Positions 1 to 3,319 of a DNA stretch of 5,223 bases are shown piece after piece. The notes under the pieces are model-generated. The model saw nothing but the letters and a program-made list of their open reading frames with translations. It was not told the DNA's origin and did not search any database. The DNA comes from Granulicella sp. UBA5172. GTDB lineage: Bacteria > Acidobacteriota > Terriglobia > Terriglobales > Acidobacteriaceae. Location: positions 1-5,223 of the forward strand of contig DHWW01000209.1 of the NCBI GenBank assembly GCA_002413385.1. Direction: 5' to 3'. Both the position numbers and the translations under genes were made by a program. Every line of letters begins with the position of its first letter. The stretch's first letter is position 1.

Positions 1-161
1 GGACAGCCGGGGCTGACAACCAGCCTCGGCTTCAGTTATGAAACCATGCGGTACTCTCGTTGGCATACCGGTTCCGCGCGATCGCAACGTGCGTGGCAGG
101 GCTGTCTCCAAAGCAGAATGGCAGAGATGCATTGAGAAAGTCTAAGGTCACTCTAATTCCG
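1..161 (+). other. Upstream flank, possible tail of a preceding gene
   Basis: No confident gene is visible here. One + frame is open from base 1 to a TGA at 133-135 (44 codons), and its first half reads plausibly as protein (residues like LTTSLGFSYETMRYSRW, alternating polar and aromatic as in a beta strand). Another frame closes at a TGA at 39-41. Either could be the C-terminal end of an upstream gene, but nothing identifies a family. A weak AAGG at 144-147 lies 14 bases before the ATG at 162, which is too far for a good ribosome binding site. I see no convincing promoter or terminator. Confidence 0.2.
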
Positions 162-227
162 ATGAATCTCGCGCGACTGGGGCTGCTCGTGACCTGCACC
201 GCTCTTTACGTCACAAGCGCTATTGCC
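162..227 (+). other. Sec signal peptide of the GH36 protein
   Basis: Residues 1-22 have a short positively charged start (MNLAR), a hydrophobic core (LGLLVTCTALYV) and a small-residue end SAIA followed by Gln. This matches signal peptidase I cleavage after Ala22. There is no lipobox: the Cys at residue 12 lies inside the hydrophobic core. The enzyme would therefore be exported to the periplasm or outside the cell. This segment lies before the first frame shift, so it is unaffected. Confidence 0.75.
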
Positions 228-2237
228 CAGATCAGCCCCCCAAATCCCTCCGGGGCTGAACTCGCAACATCCGACGAGCGCATCTCCCTGGTTGCAGGCG
301 ATCGCGCACCCCGGCTCATCCATCTCGCCGATCACTTCCGGTGCCGTCTGGCACAACGAATCGGACGAGACGCTGCCAACAAGCGTCACCATCGACAGCG
401 CTTCGATCCCTATCGCCTGGTCGTACAAGCCCGAACTCCTCCACCGTCGACGCCCATCATGTCGCATTCGTCTACGAGTCCACTCAGCCCCACCTCCGGT
501 TACGCTGGGAGTGGGAAGCGCGAGCCGCCTTTGGCCCCATCGAACACCACATTACGGTGGAGAATCTCACCGACAAAGGAGATCTGGCTGCCACTCATCG
601 ACAGCCTCACCCTCAACTGGCACCTGGCGCCCGGCACCCCATTGAGCCAGTTTTACGTGGAAAAGGGCGCCGATACTCCTTCGGCCCACGGCACGCATCT
701 TGAATCCGTGACTGATGGCTATCGCTGGATGGGCCGCTCCTCAACCTACGCTCATCCGGTCGCGGGTGAACAGCGCGAGATCATTCCCCTCGAGTTTGTC
801 TACAGCACAGCGATGCCGAACGCCGGTTGGTATGCGGGGATCGAGTTCAGCGGAAGAACCCGCATCACGCTGGATCGAAGCGGCGCCAGCCTCCGGAGCA
901 AGCTCGGCCTCAATCCGGAACTTGGCACCTTTCGCACCAGAGTTCTCCCCAGGGGCAGCTTCAAAACTCCCACGGTCTTCCTTGGTGCCTTCCGAGGTGG
1001 CCCGGATGGAGCCGCCAATCAACTTCGGCCCTGGGTTCGCGCTGTGCTCAACAATCCCCTCACATGGAAAGACCCGCAGTACCCGCTCCTGGTCAACAAC
1101 AGTTGGGGCAGCGGTATGCAGGTCGATGAGCCGCTCGCCCTGCGGATGATTGCCGAGTCCAAAGAACTCGGCCTCGAGATGTTTCACCTCGATGCAGGCT
1201 GGTTCCGCGGTGTCGGAGACTGGTATCCAGATCCTCGGAAATTTCCACACGGCCTCGCACCCCTCGCAGATGAGGCGCACCGCCAGGGCCTTCGCTTCGG
1301 CCTCTGGGTGGATTGGGCGCAGGCCGGCCTCGACACCACCCCTGGCGCGTTGAATGCGCGCGACCCAAAGGTGCGGGACTGGCTGGTTAACGATCTTGCC
1401 CCGAACTGGAAACCAGAGGAGTTCAAAGGCCAGACCATCGACATCGGCCTTCCCGCCGCCCACGACTATGCCACCAAGGAAGTCAAACGAATCGTTGAGG
1501 ACTATCACCTCGACATGCTCGAGCACGACGGCTATCTCGTAGCCCAGGCCTGTACCCGAGACGACCACCCACACACCCCGCTTGATCCCGGCACACTTGA
1601 TCTCACCCACGACAGCGGCTTCGACTTCGACCTCGGATCCAACTCAACCGACGTCAGCTACCACGCTGTTCGTGCCTATTACGACATCTACGAGCGACTG
1701 CGCCGCGAGCACCCTGGTCTGCTCCTGGAGATCTGCAACGACGGAGGCCGCATGGTCGACTTTGGCACTGCCGCCCATGGAGACTACTTCTCCATCACCG
1801 ACACCTACGACCCGTTGTCCAACCGCCGCGCCTTCTACGACACCAGCTTTGCTATGCCCGCGGCCATGCTCGAGAGCTACATCGAGAAGTGGCCGACGCC
1901 GCGAATCGAAAACTTCCTCTACATGCTCCGCAGCGGCATGATGGGATGGACAACCATCATGCTTGACACCACTGCCTGGTCCGCCGAACAACATGATGCT
2001 GCAAAGCGGGCCTTCGCTCTCTACAAACTCAGATTGAGGCCGTTCATTCGCGACGCCCAGCTTTACCATGTCTCCCCACGTCCCGACGGGATTCACTGGG
2101 ATGCCATGCAGTACTGGAATCTAGCACAGAAGAAGGGCGTCGTCTTTGTCTTTCGCGGAACGACGCCTGATGAACCCGAACACAGATTCATCCTCGCGGG
2201 GTTGAACCCCGACGCTCACTATCAACTTCCACTTTGA
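162..2237 (+). CDS. Secreted GH36-type alpha-galactosidase, frame disrupted by several +1 shifts
   Basis: Glycoside hydrolase family 36 (melibiase-like) enzyme; members hydrolyse terminal alpha-galactosyl residues with retention of configuration. The ATG at 162 is preferred over an in-frame TTG at 60 because it places a Sec signal peptide at the N-terminus. Numbering from this ATG, the catalytic (beta/alpha)8 barrel shows NNSWGSG at about 312, HLDAGW ending near 347, FGLWVDW, and MLEHDGY with D456 as the likely nucleophile (family form is often KWD). It continues with EICNDGGRMVD from about 523 and FSITDTYDPLSNRRAF with D547 as the tentative acid/base. Residues from about 139 onward read as one continuous family-like protein. 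Residues about 58-138 of this frame do not: they are proline/serine-rich noise, while good protein runs in the other two + frames. The stop at 2235-2237 is premature, since the C-terminal beta domain continues in another frame. The family call is strong; substrate and activity are inferred. As it stands the gene would probably not make a functional enzyme unless the shifts are sequence errors. Confidence 0.82.
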   Translation: MNLARLGLLVTCTALYVTSAIAQISPPNPSGAELATSDERISLVAGDRAPRLIHLADHFRCRLAQRIGRDAANKRHHRQRFDPYRLVVQARTPPPSTPIMSHSSTSPLSPTSGYAGSGKREPPLAPSNTTLRWRISPTKEIWLPLIDSLTLNWHLAPGTPLSQFYVEKGADTPSAHGTHLESVTDGYRWMGRSSTYAHPVAGEQREIIPLEFVYSTAMPNAGWYAGIEFSGRTRITLDRSGASLRSKLGLNPELGTFRTRVLPRGSFKTPTVFLGAFRGGPDGAANQLRPWVRAVLNNPLTWKDPQYPLLVNNSWGSGMQVDEPLALRMIAESKELGLEMFHLDAGWFRGVGDWYPDPRKFPHGLAPLADEAHRQGLRFGLWVDWAQAGLDTTPGALNARDPKVRDWLVNDLAPNWKPEEFKGQTIDIGLPAAHDYATKEVKRIVEDYHLDMLEHDGYLVAQACTRDDHPHTPLDPGTLDLTHDSGFDFDLGSNSTDVSYHAVRAYYDIYERLRREHPGLLLEICNDGGRMVDFGTAAHGDYFSITDTYDPLSNRRAFYDTSFAMPAAMLESYIEKWPTPRIENFLYMLRSGMMGWTTIMLDTTAWSAEQHDAAKRAFALYKLRLRPFIRDAQLYHVSPRPDGIHWDAMQYWNLAQKKGVVFVFRGTTPDEPEHRFILAGLNPDAHYQLPL
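324..336 (+). other. Frame-shift site 1 in GH36 gene (+1)
   Basis: Before this point the signal-peptide frame gives sensible sequence ending APRLIHLAD. After it, that frame gives FRCRLAQRIGRDAANKRHH, which is not family-like. The next + frame gives SGAVWHNESDETLPTSV, the expected N-terminal beta-domain pattern of GH36 proteins (a W-H-N followed by LP). One extra base would do it; dropping C333, for example, reads L-A-D-T-S-G-A-V-W. The exact base cannot be fixed from one sequence. Confidence 0.7.
427..440 (+). other. Frame-shift site 2 in GH36 gene (+1)
   Basis: The second frame is good up to SIPIAWSYKP, then degrades to LLHRRRPSCR. The third frame takes over with NSSTVDAHHVAFVYES and then HLRLRWEWEARAAFGPIEH, typical of the GH36 N-terminal supersandwich domain. 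One extra base around the CCCG at 430-433 accounts for it; without G433 the join reads K-P-N-S-S-T-V-D. Confidence 0.7.
575..581 (+). other. Frame-shift site 3 in GH36 gene (+1), returns to first frame
   Basis: The third frame is good through HHITVENLTDK and then reads GDLAATHRQ. The first frame resumes with EIWLPLIDSLTLNWH. An extra A in the AAA run at 575-577 explains the switch: with AA the join reads T-D-K-E-I-W-L-P-L. Because sites 1-3 add three bases in total, the original frame is restored and the gene looks like one long open frame. Confidence 0.75.
2223..2232 (+). other. Frame-shift site 4 in GH36 gene (+1), causes premature stop
   Basis: The catalytic frame reads LNPDAHYQL and then P-L-stop at 2235-2237. 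One C fewer in the CC at 2229-2230 gives YQLHFEDGSAPDH, the normal opening of the C-terminal beta strands of this family (a DARYxLxFEDG-like pattern). The shift has the same direction as the three upstream ones. Confidence 0.8.
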
Positions 2238-2376
2238 AGACGGAAGCGCGCCGGATCACGCCGCTTCTGGAAGTGACCTGTTGAAAGGCGGCCTCACGAT
2301 CCATCTGAAGAACCAGCTAAGCTCCGAGTTGGTCTTTCTGCAAGAGACGCCGAACGCAGGCGAGGGGGGAAAATGA
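2230..2376 (+). pseudogene. Displaced C-terminal segment of the GH36 gene
   Basis: About 48 codons in a different frame from the catalytic domain encode HFEDGSAPDHAASGSDLL, then KGGLTIHLKNQLSSELVF, ending ETPNAGEGGK. This is the expected C-terminal beta-sandwich end of GH36 alpha-galactosidases, where a rule such as SSELVFLxE closes the protein. It has no start codon of its own in a sensible position, so it would be translated only if the shift at about 2230 is absent or bypassed. Its TGA at 2374-2376 overlaps the ATG of the dehydrogenase gene (ATGA), the classic arrangement for translational coupling, which supports this as the original 3' end. With four single bases removed, the whole gene from 162 to 2376 encodes about 736 residues. 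Confidence 0.78.
2363..2370 (+). promoter_or_regulatory. Ribosome binding site of the SDR gene
   Basis: A purine run AGGGGGGA lies just upstream of the ATG at 2373 and inside the last codons of the original GH36 frame. It fixes the dehydrogenase start at 2373 rather than at the later in-frame Met16. With the ATGA overlap it suggests the two genes were translated as a coupled pair. Confidence 0.6.
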
Positions 2377-3173
2377 CACAAGAGCATGGATCGGGCGGGA
2401 AGTACGAATTTCACGGGATGGTCGCAGTTGTGACCGGGGCGGCTCAGGGCATCGGTCGTGCTATTGCTGAAGACCTCCACGCCCGCGGCGCACACCTTTT
2501 ATTGGTTGATCGCAACGCCGAGGGAGTGATTGCTGCGGCGGACTCCATGTGCAAGGCAGACTCGCCTCCAGTCCATGCCTTCGTCGCGGATCTTGCCGAC
2601 CCCAGCGCCATTCGGGAACTCGCTCAATCCATTAACAGTCTCGGATGTGAGATCGACATCCTTGTCAATAACGCTGCGATTGAAATAGACCTGCCTCTCA
2701 AATCGTTGACCGCTGAAATCTTCGATCGTGTCATGGCCATCAATCTGAGAGCGCCTTTACTTCTAACCCAGGCTCTCGTGCCGCTCTTCCCGGCCTCCGG
2801 CGGAGCCATCGTCAATCTTAGTTCTATCCATGCCTCTACCGCGTTTCCGAATGCCATTCCGTACGCCTGTTCCAAGGCAGGACTGCTCGCACTCACACGC
2901 AACCTCGCCCTTGAGCTGGCGAACCAGCAGATCAGAGTCAACGCCATCTGCCCCGGCTATATCGACACGCCTATGTGGGACGAGTGGCTGCGAACCGTCA
3001 GCGACCCCGAAGCCCAGGCCACCCAGACCGCAGCGCTCCACCCTTTGGGCCGCCGCGGCCTCCCCCGCGACGTTGCCGCCGCGGTCGCGTACCTCAGCAG
3101 TCCTGATGCCGCCTGGGTTACCGGAACTCACCTCGTCGTGGACGGTGGCCTCACGATACGTGCTCATGGATGA
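2373..3173 (+). CDS. NAD(P)-dependent short-chain dehydrogenase/reductase (classical SDR)
   Basis: A 266-residue classical SDR oxidoreductase, normal length for the family and cytoplasmic (no signal peptide or membrane segment). The Rossmann cofactor site is TGAAQGIG at residues 21-28, and D46 at the end of the second beta strand (LLLVDRN) points to NAD rather than NADP. NNAA at 99-102 is the conserved structural motif. The catalytic tetrad is complete: N124, S151, Y164 and K168 (YACSK). CPGYIDTPM at 193-201 follows the usual PG motif, and the C-terminal GTHLVVDGG is standard. SDRs of this type oxidise sugars, sugar acids or polyols, or reduce 3-ketoacyl groups; sequence alone does not fix the substrate. 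Its start overlaps the original GH36 stop by ATGA, so a role in oxidising the sugar released by that enzyme, for example galactose 1-dehydrogenation, is a reasonable inference but unproven. The frame is intact throughout, unlike its neighbour. Confidence 0.93.
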   Translation: MTQEHGSGGKYEFHGMVAVVTGAAQGIGRAIAEDLHARGAHLLLVDRNAEGVIAAADSMCKADSPPVHAFVADLADPSAIRELAQSINSLGCEIDILVNNAAIEIDLPLKSLTAEIFDRVMAINLRAPLLLTQALVPLFPASGGAIVNLSSIHASTAFPNAIPYACSKAGLLALTRNLALELANQQIRVNAICPGYIDTPMWDEWLRTVSDPEAQATQTAALHPLGRRGLPRDVAAAVAYLSSPDAAWVTGTHLVVDGGLTIRAHG

Positions 3174-3201
3174 ACTAAGGTCAACGACCAAACTCACACT
3201 G

Positions 3202-3224
3202 TTCCGTTCAAAATTTCAATGGAA
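3202..3224. promoter_or_regulatory. Imperfect 23-bp dyad, candidate operator
   Basis: The pattern is TTCC-n-TT-n-AAA-n-TTT-n-AA-n-GGAA, centred on 3213, with 9 of 11 base pairs per half-site matching. The unmatched pairs are 3206/3220 and 3209/3217. The site lies about 96-118 bases upstream of the proposed regulator start, in the only non-coding gap of the window. A symmetric operator of this size would suit a dimeric repressor or autoregulation; AraC-type proteins more often use direct repeats. Function is inferred from symmetry and position only. Confidence 0.4.
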
Positions 3225-3264
3225 TAAATGCCTAGTCAATGATTCCTATCGTTTTTATGCGCCA

Positions 3265-3295
3265 GCTAACCATTATTTGGTCCTATGATGGTAGC
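3265..3295 (+). repeat. Inverted repeat in the regulator leader
   Basis: GCTA-a-CCAT at 3265-3273 pairs with ATGGTAGC at 3288-3295: an 8-bp stem with one bulged A and a 14-base loop. It ends 24 bases before the proposed ATG of the regulator. It has no following T run, so it is not an intrinsic terminator. It could be a leader hairpin or a protein site, or a chance match. Confidence 0.3.
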
Positions 3296-3319
3296 GCCGC
3301 TGAGGTCGCGGAAACCAAC

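Larger units (their letters stand above)
3174..3319 (+). promoter_or_regulatory. Intergenic region, probable promoter region of the regulator gene
   Basis: This 146-base gap is visibly richer in A and T than the flanking genes and separates the dehydrogenase from the regulator, so the regulator probably has its own promoter. I cannot assign clear -35 and -10 boxes. It contains a 23-bp dyad (3202-3224), a second inverted repeat (3265-3295) and TCAATG at 3216-3221 and 3236-3241, exactly 20 bases apart. A short hairpin GGTC-aac-GACC at 3179-3189 follows the SDR stop but is too weak, and lacks a T run, to be called a terminator. Confidence 0.45.

Noticed and set aside
5..16. CAGCC-gg-GGCTG hairpin near the left edge
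   Set aside because: It has a 5-bp stem and a 2-base loop, common by chance in GC-rich DNA, with no T run.
60..161. TTG start at 60 for the GH36 gene
   Set aside because: It would bury the clear signal peptide starting at 162 behind 34 residues of non-family sequence; TTG also lacks a good ribosome binding site.
324..581. Programmed ribosomal frameshifting
   Set aside because: Three shifts in 250 bases plus a fourth at 2230, with no shared slippery sequence or evident downstream structure; mutation or sequence error is simpler.
223..703. Two shorter + strand open frames (223-645 and 341-703) as separate genes
   Set aside because: Only their inner parts are protein-like, and those parts join end to end with the GH36 frame, so they are pieces of one gene.
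741..1610. 289-codon open frame on the minus strand
   Set aside because: It lies entirely inside the GH36 catalytic domain, whose + strand motifs are clear; the antisense translation shows no recognisable domain and is explained by GC-biased third positions.
3179..3189. GGTC-aac-GACC hairpin as a terminator after the SDR gene
   Set aside because: The stem is only 4 bp and no T run follows.
2830..3288. 152-codon open frame overlapping the SDR gene
   Set aside because: It is a shadow of the SDR frame with low-complexity Pro/Arg/Ser-rich translation and no family features.
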